Shown: positions 1 to 6,791 of the stretch, piece by piece
Layout: each line of letters begins with the position of its first letter
Numbering within the stretch: position 1 is the first letter of the stretch
Assembly (NCBI GenBank): GCA_051008735.1
Contig: JBPCXH010000186.1
Span: 1 to 11,923 of the forward strand
Direction of reading: 5' to 3'
DNA from: J054 sp051008735
GTDB taxonomy: Bacteria; Pseudomonadota; Gammaproteobacteria; Steroidobacterales; GCA-2729495
Length of the DNA: 11,923 nt
Notes under the pieces: generated by a model
Database searches by the model: none
What the model was told of the DNA's origin: nothing
The model's input: only the letters and a program-made list of their open reading frames with translations
Made by a program: the position numbers and the translations under genes

Positions 1-444
1 CGGACGGGGCTCACCGACATTGACCAGGCCGCAATAAGCCGAGAAGCCGGTCATACCCAGGGCACCGAGTGCCAGGTGTGCAGGCAGATCGTCTGGCCGA
101 AACTGATAGAAACGATCCTCGGGTGGCGCCGCGGTCACACAATACGTCTGCCAGCCCATCTGGCCATGCACGACGTCGCCGGGATTGTAGTCAGGGTGCC
201 GGGAAATCAGCACTCGTCCGACACCTCGACCGTGCAGCATCTCGCCAATCGCCAGGGGCGAACGCTGAGCGACGGACTCACCCGACATGTACATAGCCAT
301 CACCGGCGCGACGGACAAGTACAAGACCTGGATCAGCATCTCTCCTTCACCGGGCCGGGCCAGGGGCTGATCACGCAGGGCAAAATCTTCGAGTACCGGA
401 GCTCCCTTCGGTCGGGCGGCCACCGTCCACTGTTGATTGATCAT
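1..444 (-). CDS. NADP-dependent oxidoreductase, MDR superfamily (CurA/YncB/PTGR-like), N-terminal part
   Basis: The visible 148 residues are the amino end of a medium-chain reductase that lacks the zinc sites of alcohol dehydrogenases. Family members reduce carbon-carbon double bonds of enones with NADPH in the cytoplasm. Support: the opening MINQQWTVAARPKGAP resembles the family opening (..W.LA.RP.G.P), followed by PGEGEMLIQVLYLS (residues 31-44), HPDYNPGDVVHGQMGWQ (83-99) and GALGMTGFSAYCGLVNVGEP (128-147), the stretch leading into the Rossmann domain. That domain lies beyond the left edge, so about half to two thirds of the protein is missing. The family's usual SLDPYMR is replaced here by SVAPVMAM (44-51). 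The start lies 7 bases after the stop of the VOC gene, so the two probably share a transcript. Family assignment is confident; the substrate is unknown. Confidence 0.85.
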   Translation of the reverse strand, partial: MINQQWTVAARPKGAPVLEDFALRDQPLARPGEGEMLIQVLYLSVAPVMAMYMSGESVAQRSPLAIGEMLHGRGVGRVLISRHPDYNPGDVVHGQMGWQTYCVTAAPPEDRFYQFRPDDLPAHLALGALGMTGFSAYCGLVNVGEPRP

Positions 445-451
445 CGGCGTG

Positions 452-922
452 TCAGCCTCTGGCCGCCCGGGTAATGGTGTAAATCACAACGAGATGGCCG
501 TCGTGATCCACGAAACCAATCTCACGACCGGTCCGGCCATCCTGGGTTTTCAACAATTCTTCGGGATGCAACAGGAGCCCCTCACGCCGAACTGCTGTGA
601 CTACTTCATCAAAGGCTTTTACGTTTAATACCAGGGCATTTCGTCGCGGCAAGGGTACCGAGGCCAGCTCGGCCCCCACCACTTCCGTCAGTGCCAGGCT
701 CCGGGGCTGTTCGTCATTAGCACTAAGTACCGCAAACCGAACCCGCGCGTCAGAGGGAATCTGGAACACGGTGTAGTCATAGCCATCCGGGGTGGACTCC
801 TTCATGAAATCGAGGCGAAAGCCGAGAATATCGCGGTAAAGCTCCAGGGCCCGGTCCATATCTGCCACCACCAGATTCGGCCGTTGCAGCCTCAGGCCGC
901 TATCGTTCTCAGGCGGACTCAT
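452..922 (-). CDS. VOC-family (glyoxalase/bleomycin-resistance fold) protein
   Basis: A 156-residue protein with the two beta-alpha-beta-beta-beta halves of the vicinal oxygen chelate fold. The first half carries NLVVADMDRALELYRDILGF (residues 16-35), the usual 'V.D...a..FY...LGF' signature; the second half ends in FVDHDGHLVVIYT (137-149), matching 'DPDGh.vEly'. The usual first metal-ligand histidine at the start of strand 1 is replaced (RPNLVV), and the glutamate expected after GHLV is valine, so a classical metal site is doubtful. I chose the ATG at 922 rather than the one at 994: residues before MSPPENDSG have no family character, and 922 has GGGAG about 12 bases upstream. Downstream, after 7 bases, lies an MDR oxidoreductase, suggesting joint handling of a reactive carbonyl or small-molecule substrate (inference). 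Reaction not predictable. Confidence 0.8.
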   Translation of the reverse strand: MSPPENDSGLRLQRPNLVVADMDRALELYRDILGFRLDFMKESTPDGYDYTVFQIPSDARVRFAVLSANDEQPRSLALTEVVGAELASVPLPRRNALVLNVKAFDEVVTAVRREGLLLHPEELLKTQDGRTGREIGFVDHDGHLVVIYTITRAARG

Positions 923-1027
923 TAACTCGTACCACTCCCAAACGAGCGGGGATGGTAGCACCGGCGCAAAGGCCATTTTGCGTGGCCATGACAAGTGCCT
1001 CCCAGTCTGCGACTCTATGCCGCCTGC
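923..1027. promoter_or_regulatory. Divergent intergenic region with a repeated GGCCAT palindrome
   Basis: This 105-base gap separates the VOC/oxidoreductase pair (-) from the spinster-type transporter (+) and must hold both promoters. I see an inverted repeat GGCCA-N7-TGGCC at 971-987, which also gives a direct repeat GGCCAT (971-976 and 984-989), and a 5-bp inverted repeat CTCGT-N11-ACGAG at 926-946. No clear -35/-10 pair is visible on either strand. Either repeat could be an operator, but arms this short occur by chance. Confidence 0.3.
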
Positions 1028-2392
1028 ATGGACACTTCATCAGCCGACAGTCATCGCTATCCCGACCCGCGCTATGCGTGGTACGTGGTGGTATTGCTGA
1101 CCCTTGCCTACATTCTGTCCTACCTGGATCGACAAGTACTGTCGCTGCTGACGGAACTGGTCAAGGCCGACCTGGGGCTTAGCGACACGCAGATGGGCCT
1201 GCTGCTGGGCCCCTTTTTCGCCCTGTTCTATGCCTGTATGGGCATTCCCCTGGGGTGGATGGCCGACCGCTACAATCGGCGCACCATAATTGGCGTAGGC
1301 GTCGCCCTTTGGTGCGCGGCTACGGCCGCCGCCGGCCTGGCAAGAAATTTCGGTCAATTAGCTGTCACTCGATTCGCGGTCGGCATCGGCGAAGCGGCCC
1401 TGGGGCCCAGCGCCCTGTCTCTGATCACTGATTATTTTTCGCCCGGCAAACGCGGCCGGGCTATTGCCTTCTATACGAGCGCTGTCTCAATCGGCTCAGG
1501 CATTGCTTACTTGCTAGGTGGGCAGATCATCCAGTGGGCCACGAAACAACCTGAATTGATCTGGCCGATCATCGGCGAAGTCAAACCGTGGCAGGTCGTA
1601 TTTCTGGTTGTTGGTCTGCCGGGGCTGGTCATCTCTGCGCTGATGTTCACCGTGCGCGAACCTGAACGCACCGGTACGACAGTAACCAAAGAAATGGGCA
1701 GCAAGCGAATTGGTTTCATCACCGCGCTTCGCTACCTGCTGCGTCGTATAAAAAGTTTCGGCGGCATTTTCGGCTGCATGTCAGTCATTACCGTGCTGGC
1801 CTACACGCACTTCTGGCTGCCGCCTTACTTCCAGCGCACCTGGGGCTGGGATGTCCCGACTTTTGCACTTTATAACGGTATCGGTTTGCTGATCGTAGGA
1901 CCCCTGTCAGTGAATTTTGGTGGCTGGCTTTCGGACTGGCTGCGTGGCCGGGGCAAAGAAGATGGCCCCGTTATCGTTCTCCTCATCGGCATGGGCATCA
2001 TGGTGCCGACAGGCATTGCATTCCCGCTGATGCCTAGCGCCATATCAAGCTTCGCTGTTTATCTGTTCACCATCGTGGGTGCAGCCATGGCCACGGCGGC
2101 TGCGCCTGCAGCCATCGTCAGCATTGCCCCCGGGCAGATTCGCAGCCAGACCATCGCTCTTTTCTACCTGACCATCAGCCTGATCGGTGCAGGCATCGGT
2201 CCACCGGCCGTGGCCTTCTTCACTGACACCATTTTTGGCGATGAGAAAGCGATCCGATATTCCATGGCCTTGGTCCCCGTTATTTTCGGGACGCTTGGCC
2301 TGATTCCGGCATGGTTCGTTCGACGTGCCTTTCGTGAACAGGTTGCCGAGCGCGCAGCGGTCGAGAAAGCCCAGGCAGCCGCGGCAGGCTAA
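1028..2392 (+). CDS. MFS transporter, spinster-like family
   Basis: An inner-membrane transporter of about 454 residues with twelve predicted hydrophobic segments, the usual size for the superfamily. In transmembrane segment 1 it has SYLDRQVLS (about residues 31-39), the D-R pair typical of spinster-type carriers. The loop after segment 2 has GWMADRYNRR (76-85), the MFS motif A. Segment 4-5 has RFAVGIGEAALGPSALSLI, also typical of the group. Bacterial spinster-like carriers are mostly uncharacterised; animal members move lipids, and many bacterial relatives sit near degradation genes. I prefer the ATG at 1028 over the in-frame GTG at 995: neither has a clear ribosome binding site, and the extra residues add nothing recognisable. 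The stop overlaps by 3 bases the stop of the convergent coiled-coil gene. Substrate unknown. Confidence 0.88.
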   Translation: MDTSSADSHRYPDPRYAWYVVVLLTLAYILSYLDRQVLSLLTELVKADLGLSDTQMGLLLGPFFALFYACMGIPLGWMADRYNRRTIIGVGVALWCAATAAAGLARNFGQLAVTRFAVGIGEAALGPSALSLITDYFSPGKRGRAIAFYTSAVSIGSGIAYLLGGQIIQWATKQPELIWPIIGEVKPWQVVFLVVGLPGLVISALMFTVREPERTGTTVTKEMGSKRIGFITALRYLLRRIKSFGGIFGCMSVITVLAYTHFWLPPYFQRTWGWDVPTFALYNGIGLLIVGPLSVNFGGWLSDWLRGRGKEDGPVIVLLIGMGIMVPTGIAFPLMPSAISSFAVYLFTIVGAAMATAAAPAAIVSIAPGQIRSQTIALFYLTISLIGAGIGPPAVAFFTDTIFGDEKAIRYSMALVPVIFGTLGLIPAWFVRRAFREQVAERAAVEKAQAAAAG

Positions 2393-2401
2393 CGACCTGT
2401 C
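2383..2401 (+). terminator. Short hairpin spanning two overlapping stop codons
   Basis: GGCAGG (2383-2388) can pair with CCTGTC (2396-2401) around a 7-base loop that contains both the TAA of the plus-strand transporter and the TAG of the minus-strand coiled-coil gene. In the plus-strand RNA this gives six pairs including one G-U. No T-run follows, so it is at best a weak or accessory 3' end structure. Confidence 0.25.
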
Positions 2402-3006
2402 AGGGCACGAAAGGCTGCGCGAATATCATCCACCGCCGAGCCCATACGCACTTCGAAAGCCTGCAAACGATCGCTCGCTATCTCACCCGCATCCTTGAGA
2501 TCTCCGCGGGTCTTGGCTATTTTTTCCTGCAGCTCCTTACGGCCTTTAGCCAGGGCATCCCGCGCTTCTGAACGGCCCAGGGAAAACTGCAGTTCGGCCG
2601 CTTCCAATTCCGCCCGCAGGCGCTCACTCACCAGAATAAAACGTCCCAATTCTTCTTTGGCCGACCCGGCCAGTTCATGACCCACTCGATCAATGGTGGA
2701 CTCGGCTTGCTCCAGCTGCCGCAACAGCTTGCCTCGCTGTGCCTGGTAGGCGTCTTTTGACTCCGCCCGCCCCAAAGCCAGCTGCACCCGCAATTGCTGC
2801 AAGTCGCTGCGCAGTTCCTCGGCCTTCGGTTTGATTTGCTGCTCCAGCGCCTCGGTCGATTCAACGAGCGCCTTCGCTGCACTCTCCAGTCGCTGCATGG
2901 CTTCGTCGCCTGTCGCTTCGAGCTGCGCTTCCAGAGCATCAAGATGATGCGCCACGCGTTCCCGATGGGCGTGCACCTTGTAGCGGATTTCTTCTAACAG
3001 TGACAT
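2389..3006 (-). CDS. Coiled-coil protein of unknown function with an internal duplication
   Basis: A 205-residue, highly charged, almost entirely helical protein rich in Glu, Ala, Arg, Leu and Gln, with no cysteine, no signal peptide and no membrane segment; most of it (about 1-185) reads as coiled coil. Two stretches repeat 65 residues apart: QLALGRAESKDA (75-86) and QFSLGRSEARDA (140-151), each followed by a basic 'KLLRQL / ELQEKI' segment, so the central part appears to be a duplicated helical unit. The start at 3006 is supported by AGGAG about 10 bases upstream. It lies 71 bases downstream of the cytochrome c gene in the same direction and may be cotranscribed with it. I do not recognise a named family; a structural, membrane-associated or scaffold role would be a guess. 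Confidence 0.8.
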   Translation of the reverse strand: MSLLEEIRYKVHAHRERVAHHLDALEAQLEATGDEAMQRLESAAKALVESTEALEQQIKPKAEELRSDLQQLRVQLALGRAESKDAYQAQRGKLLRQLEQAESTIDRVGHELAGSAKEELGRFILVSERLRAELEAAELQFSLGRSEARDALAKGRKELQEKIAKTRGDLKDAGEIASDRLQAFEVRMGSAVDDIRAAFRALTGR

Positions 3007-3077
3007 TGCTTTTTTCTCCTGCTTACACTTCTTCTTTCTTAACTCAGCCTTACTGTGACGCCGGGTTCGTACCAGCG

Positions 3078-3497
3078 CTAATTTTCTGGGCTTAACTCTT
3101 GCATTGACCGGATATAAGCGATCAGCTTGTCAACTATAGTGCGCACCGACGCCTCGGCCTGCATGTCGGCACCTTCTTCGACCCAGAATTCATAGCCCCA
3201 GACAGGCATGGTCCGAGTTCCGTGAGCAACAACTGCTGCACGTCCGTCGATAATCTCGCGCATCTGTATCTGATTGAAGCGATCGCCGTAACGGTGGGCG
3301 AGGCCGGTGAGATTGGGCACCATCACGTCCAGCTGTGAACCCACAGGTCCGTCACCATTGCCCGTGGGGCCATGGCAACTGGCGCAAAAACGCAGATATA
3401 ACTGGCGTCCGGATTCGTCTGCGAGGCTCTGGGCACCGGCAGGCGCCAGCCAGAAAAAGTTCACCAGCAAACCGGCAATGACCAGGCGCCACGACAT
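3078..3497 (-). CDS. Small periplasmic c-type cytochrome (class I, single haem)
   Basis: A 139-residue exported electron carrier. Residues 1-23 form a signal peptide (MSWRLVIAGLLVNFFWLAPAGA, cleavage likely after AGA or GAQ). The haem-binding motif CASCH is at 38-42 and the likely sixth ligand is Met97 in GTRTMPVWGYEF. A C-terminal helix (about 118-133, VRTIVDKLIAYIRSM) matches the usual final helix of class I cytochromes. AGGAG lies 7 bases before the ATG, a good ribosome binding site. The insertion WGYEFWVEEGADMQAEA between the Met ligand and the last helix is slightly longer than in minimal cytochromes c. No oxidase or dehydrogenase gene is adjacent, so its redox partner is not visible; only a coiled-coil protein gene follows. 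Confidence 0.9.
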   Translation of the reverse strand: MSWRLVIAGLLVNFFWLAPAGAQSLADESGRQLYLRFCASCHGPTGNGDGPVGSQLDVMVPNLTGLAHRYGDRFNQIQMREIIDGRAAVVAHGTRTMPVWGYEFWVEEGADMQAEASVRTIVDKLIAYIRSMQELSPEN

Positions 3498-3729
3498 GGA
3501 AAGTCTCCTCAGATGAATTCACTCAGAATCCTACCACCCCCCGGTGAACGGGTCAGATACGGATTTGGCCCAGGCGTGGGCCGGCTCAGCGCGAGGCGAA
3601 AAAGCACACATTCGAGCGACCTGCAGGCAGACATCAGGGGCTCTTGCAGAATGGCCGTGGCAAGCTTGGGTATGCGGGCCGGCCGCTGAAGATCTAAAAT
3701 CGATCACTGACTCTCAGGACAGCTGACAA
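3498..3729. promoter_or_regulatory. Longest intergenic region, between divergent cytochrome c and hydrolase genes
   Basis: These 232 bases should hold the promoters of both neighbours. A possible -10 for the hydrolase is TAAAAT at 3695-3700, with no good -35 at the right distance. There is a perfect inverted repeat GGCCC-N6-GGGCC at 3567-3582 and the palindrome GGCCGGCC at 3677-3684. An open frame of 60 codons (3544-3726) crosses the region, but it has no ribosome binding site and no protein-like pattern, so I do not call it. Nothing resembles an RNA gene. Confidence 0.35.
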
Positions 3730-4680
3730 ATGAAAATACTGCGCAGACTAGGACTGGGCTTCATCGGCCTGCTGGCTTTCCTCTGGCTTGGCATGACGAT
3801 CTATGCCTACTGGCCCTCGGGCATTGAAGAGGTACCCGCCCGTGAACTCGCGTCTGCCCAGGACAAGTTTGTCAGCGTGGACGGCATGGAGCTGCGCTAC
3901 CGGGAATTTGGTACGTCCGGCCCGAACCGGCCCACCGTGGTGCTGATCCATGGCTTTGGTAACTCGCTGCAGTCTTTTCGATTGCTGGCACCGCAACTGA
4001 CGAATGACTATCACGTCATCACCGTCGACTTGCCGGGTTTTGGTCTGTCGGCCAAACCGGCGGACTTTAATTACGACAATGAAAACCAGGCGAAAGTCAT
4101 CGGCGATTTCATGCGGACCCTGGGCCTGGACCAGGTCATCATCGGCGGACACTCTTTAGGGGGCGCCATCGCGTTGCGAGTAGCAGTTACCGAACCCGAA
4201 GTACGCGGCCTCGTATTAATGAATCCGGGCATCATTAATTCGGGTGTGCCCTGGATCGCCCAATACTATTTCTTCCCGCTGCAAAGGCTGTCTGCGAAGC
4301 AAATGGGCAAACGGGATTTCCGCGAGGCGATGATCAAGGGATCTTTTATTAACCCGGACATCATCACTGATGAAGTGATGGATGACCTGCAACTCGCGGT
4401 GCGCAGTGAGGGCTATCTGGCTGGGGCAACGACCATGATGGGCCAATACGAAGAACCAGACGAAGAGCCCATGCTGGCCGACGTCCGGGTACCGACCCTG
4501 ATTGTCTGGGGCGAAAAGGACCGCCGCAAGTCGCCGGAGGAACTGGCCCGACTGGAAGCCGGACTGCCCGATAGCCGCACTCTCAAAGTACCTGACTCCG
4601 GCCACTATGTTCAGGAAGAAGGCGCCGACCAGGTCGCTGAAGGCATGGCGGCAGCCAAAGGTTATCTCAGCTCCCGATGA
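3730..4680 (+). CDS. Membrane-anchored alpha/beta hydrolase
   Basis: A 316-residue serine hydrolase. Residues 7-27 form a single hydrophobic segment after a basic start (MKILRRLG), so the enzyme is probably tethered to the inner membrane with its catalytic domain outside the cytoplasm, or carries an uncleaved signal. The catalytic domain shows the oxyanion-hole HGFG (74-77), LPGFGLSAKP (101-110), the nucleophile elbow GGHSLGG (139-145, Ser142), the acid Asp264 in VWGEKDRR and the base His292 in PDSGHYVQEE. This layout fits the carbon-carbon hydrolase/epoxide hydrolase/esterase group and cannot be narrowed from sequence alone. The start at 3730 has CAGGAC about 9 bases upstream. Its TGA overlaps the ATG of the next gene (ATGA), so the two are translationally coupled and may act on connected substrates. 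Confidence 0.9.
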   Translation: MKILRRLGLGFIGLLAFLWLGMTIYAYWPSGIEEVPARELASAQDKFVSVDGMELRYREFGTSGPNRPTVVLIHGFGNSLQSFRLLAPQLTNDYHVITVDLPGFGLSAKPADFNYDNENQAKVIGDFMRTLGLDQVIIGGHSLGGAIALRVAVTEPEVRGLVLMNPGIINSGVPWIAQYYFFPLQRLSAKQMGKRDFREAMIKGSFINPDIITDEVMDDLQLAVRSEGYLAGATTMMGQYEEPDEEPMLADVRVPTLIVWGEKDRRKSPEELARLEAGLPDSRTLKVPDSGHYVQEEGADQVAEGMAAAKGYLSSR

Positions 4681-5429
4681 GTATTCGCCCGCGAGAATAC
4701 GGCCGCCGCGGCATCCTGGGAATCGGCACCCCGCAGGCGAATCCAACGGTCGAAACTGAGTTCCATGCCCTGAGACCTGCCGGCGTAAATCTCGTCGCGG
4801 TGCGCCTGCTGTGCATGGATAAAGATCCGGAACAGCGCATTGCAGGCTACCTCGACGGGCTGGGCGAAACCCTGACGCGTTTTGATGACCTGCAGCTGGA
4901 TGCCTTTGGCTTTGCCTGCACCGGCTCCACTTACATTCGGGGATTCGCGGCAGAGCGAACACTCATTGAAAAACTGGAGCAGCGTTTCGGCTACCCAATA
5001 CTGACGGCGACGGATGCGATCGAACAGCGCCTCACCGCCCTCGGGGCACGCCGCATCGCGCTGGTCTCGCCCTACCCGGACTGGCTGCTGAAAAAGGGGG
5101 TGGACTACTGGCAGGGACGCGGCTTTGAAGTCGCCACCGTGGGCCAGACGACTCTGCCCGGCGACAATCTGCACCGGATCTATGAACTCACCAGTCAGCA
5201 GGCCCTGGATGTCCTTCACAGTCTGGACCTGTATGACATTGATGCCATCCTGTTCAGCGGGACCGGCATGCCCAGCTTGCGAGCCATCGCCGGCGCCCGG
5301 GAAAGCACCGGCCTGCCGGCCTTATCGTCCAACCTGTGCCTGGCCGCGGCCCTGTTCCAGACTCTGGATATGGAGGGGGCAGAACTCACGGAACCCGATC
5401 AATGGCTGACCCGGCTGGACGACTACTAA
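4677..5429 (+). CDS. Arylmalonate decarboxylase / maleate isomerase-like protein (Asp/Glu racemase superfamily)
   Basis: A 250-residue soluble enzyme of the superfamily that makes an enolate intermediate with one or two active-site cysteines. Matches: GIGTPQANPTVETEF (15-29; the 'P..N...E' anion-binding start), FGFACTGSTYIRG (77-89) with Cys81 at the first cysteine position, ATDAIEQRLTALGARRIALVSPY (111-133), and the second half LFSGTGMPSLRAI (192-204) plus SSNLC (217-221). Maleate isomerases have a second catalytic cysteine just before a ..MPSL-like stretch, and arylmalonate decarboxylase has its only catalytic cysteine there; here that position is Gly195. So only the first cysteine is present. 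The ATG overlaps the stop of the hydrolase gene. The reaction could be decarboxylation, isomerisation or racemisation; I cannot choose. Family-level confidence is high. Confidence 0.82.
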   Translation: MSIRPREYGRRGILGIGTPQANPTVETEFHALRPAGVNLVAVRLLCMDKDPEQRIAGYLDGLGETLTRFDDLQLDAFGFACTGSTYIRGFAAERTLIEKLEQRFGYPILTATDAIEQRLTALGARRIALVSPYPDWLLKKGVDYWQGRGFEVATVGQTTLPGDNLHRIYELTSQQALDVLHSLDLYDIDAILFSGTGMPSLRAIAGARESTGLPALSSNLCLAAALFQTLDMEGAELTEPDQWLTRLDDY

Positions 5430-5445
5430 GCCCGAGCGCCTTAGT
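5425..5445. terminator. Perfect inverted repeat covering two facing stop codons
   Basis: ACTAAG (5425-5430) and CTTAGT (5440-5445) are perfect inverted copies with a 9-base loop. The TAA of the decarboxylase-like gene lies in one arm and the TAA of the convergent MFS gene in the other. Only 11 bases separate the two stops. There is no T-run, so bidirectional termination is possible but not proven. Confidence 0.3.
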
Positions 5446-6640
5446 CGGTGGCAGGATCAGGAATAGGAATAAACAAGAAATATACCCCCACGCCCGCGGC
5501 AAGAACCGCACCGCTGAGCAAGGGCAGGCTCGGCGAAAAGTTGTAGATGATGCCGCCCAGAGCCGGGCCAAAAATCATTCCGAAGGCCGGTGCCGCCGCC
5601 AGCAGACCGGCGACAGCGCCCTGTTCATGAGGCTCGACGTTCAGACTGGCTGCCGCGTTCAGCCCGGGTGTGGCCAGGGCAACCGATAAACCCATGAAAG
5701 CGAACAGGGCATATAACTGCCAGAGCTGCTCAGCGCCGGCGAGCAAGGCCAGGGCAGAGCCGAACAGGAAGAAGGAATAGCGCAACAGGAGCCGGGGGCT
5801 GAGCTTCCAGACCTGCATCACCACGATCTGCACCACCAGCGTAACCAGGCCCATGGATAACAGCGCGAACATAGCCACCTGAGTGATTGCCTCGCGACCG
5901 CTGATGCCAAAGCGATCTTCGATATAAAAAGGTGTCACTACCTGCACGCCGGTAAACACCATAAAGACGACAAACCAGCCAAAGAGATAGGGAAACACGC
6001 GTTTATCGAATATACGCAGGCGCTGAACATCCTTCTTGTGCACATGGCGCGCCGGTTCAGCCAGGCGCAGGACAGTCACCAGAACAGCAACCAGGGCCAG
6101 AACCGAAGCGGCATACATGGGCAGCAAGGCACCGAAACGGGCCAGCAAACCACCAAAGGCCGGACCAAGAATAGTGCCGATGCCCCCGGCGCCTGCAATC
6201 AGCGCCATGCCCTGGCCGCGGGTGGCTTCGTCGGTGGTATCAGCCACATAGGCTGTGGCTGCCGGTTGAATAGCCGCCGCCATGACGCCGTAGACCAGAC
6301 GCGCGCCCAGCAAAGAAAGGAACAGGGGCATAGGTGCCAGCCAGCCCATCAGGCCTGCCTGAATGCCGAAGGCCAGGGCCGCATAACCGATGGCGAAACC
6401 CACCAGCCCAAGCAGATAAACCGTCTTGCGCCCCATGGACTCACTGGCGCGACCCCAGTACGGCGAACAAATCACGATGGCGACATTGGAGGCGGCAATC
6501 AGCACGCCGAACTGCCATTCGCTCAGTCCGATCTCGCGGGCCAGGGGCCCGAAAATGACGTACAACAAAGACTGGCCCATGCCATAGGTCACCAGGCCGA
6601 AGAGCAGAATCAGGCGGGCGCGTGAGGATGCGTCGCTCAT
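5441..6640 (-). CDS. MFS transporter, drug:H+ antiporter (DHA1/TetA-like) type
   Basis: A 399-residue, twelve-helix inner-membrane protein. It shows motif A after segment 2 (SPYWGRASESMGRK, 59-72), a motif B-like RLVYGVMAAAIQPAATAYVAD (114-134), and the antiporter motif C GAGGIGTILGPAFGG (150-164). Motif C is characteristic of exporters of the DHA groups, so efflux of a small molecule driven by the proton gradient is the best guess. The basic central loop HVHKKDVQRLR (about 198-208) separates the two six-helix halves. The start at 6640 has no strong ribosome binding site; no better in-frame start exists upstream. The gene converges on the decarboxylase-like gene and is divergent from a small membrane protein gene, with palindromic sites in front. 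No regulator gene is adjacent. Confidence 0.87.
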   Translation of the reverse strand: MSDASSRARLILLFGLVTYGMGQSLLYVIFGPLAREIGLSEWQFGVLIAASNVAIVICSPYWGRASESMGRKTVYLLGLVGFAIGYAALAFGIQAGLMGWLAPMPLFLSLLGARLVYGVMAAAIQPAATAYVADTTDEATRGQGMALIAGAGGIGTILGPAFGGLLARFGALLPMYAASVLALVAVLVTVLRLAEPARHVHKKDVQRLRIFDKRVFPYLFGWFVVFMVFTGVQVVTPFYIEDRFGISGREAITQVAMFALLSMGLVTLVVQIVVMQVWKLSPRLLLRYSFFLFGSALALLAGAEQLWQLYALFAFMGLSVALATPGLNAAASLNVEPHEQGAVAGLLAAAPAFGMIFGPALGGIIYNFSPSLPLLSGAVLAAGVGVYFLFIPIPDPATD

Positions 6641-6695
6641 TGTTTATTGTGCCAACGAAAGAGTTTCAGAAAGTCGCCAGGGGCGCGCGGTGCCG

Positions 6696-6715
6696 GCTGA
6701 CAGCCTGCTGGCAGC
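6696..6715. promoter_or_regulatory. Tandem palindromic operator-like sites GCTGNCAGC
   Basis: Two 9-base palindromes, GCTGACAGC (6696-6704) and GCTGGCAGC (6707-6715), lie one after the other, 11 bases centre to centre, so they would face the same side of the helix. They sit between the putative -10 box of the MFS gene (minus strand, 6724-6729) and its start at 6640, where a repressor would act. The arrangement is seen directly; that it is an operator is inference. Confidence 0.35.
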
Positions 6716-6722
6716 GGGCCGG

Positions 6723-6748
6723 GACTATAGCAGATCCGCTTTATAGTC
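6723..6748. promoter_or_regulatory. Inverted repeat GACTATA-N12-TATAGTC, possible back-to-back -10 boxes
   Basis: GACTATA (6723-6729) and TATAGTC (6742-6748) are perfect inverted copies. Read outward, each holds TATAGT, close to the TATAAT -10 consensus: on the plus strand (6742-6747) it would give a short leader to the TTG start at 6792, on the minus strand (6729-6724) a leader of roughly 75 bases to the MFS start at 6640. No matching -35 boxes are seen, so activator-dependent promoters or a regulator site are both possible. Confidence 0.35.
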
Positions 6749-6791
6749 GCTGAACGAATCTCTTATTAACCACTGCTAAAGAGAACGTATT

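Noticed and set aside
923..994. Longer 180-residue form of the VOC protein starting at 994
   Set aside because: The extra 24 residues have no family similarity and would fill most of the divergent intergenic region; 922 is a better start.
995..1027. GTG start 11 codons upstream of the spinster-type transporter start
   Set aside because: No ribosome binding site and no recognisable residues; ATG at 1028 preferred, though neither start is strongly supported.
3544..3726. Plus-strand frame of 60 codons in the longest intergenic gap
   Set aside because: No ribosome binding site and no recognisable pattern; ends 3 bases before the hydrolase start, which is better explained as promoter and leader DNA.
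4216..5219. Long minus-strand open frames of 248 and 185 codons
   Set aside because: They run opposite the well-supported hydrolase and decarboxylase-like genes, and their products have no membrane or domain pattern and odd composition.
6038..6625. Plus-strand open frame of 195 codons
   Set aside because: Antisense to the DHA1-like transporter; product rich in Gln, His and Arg with no domain pattern.
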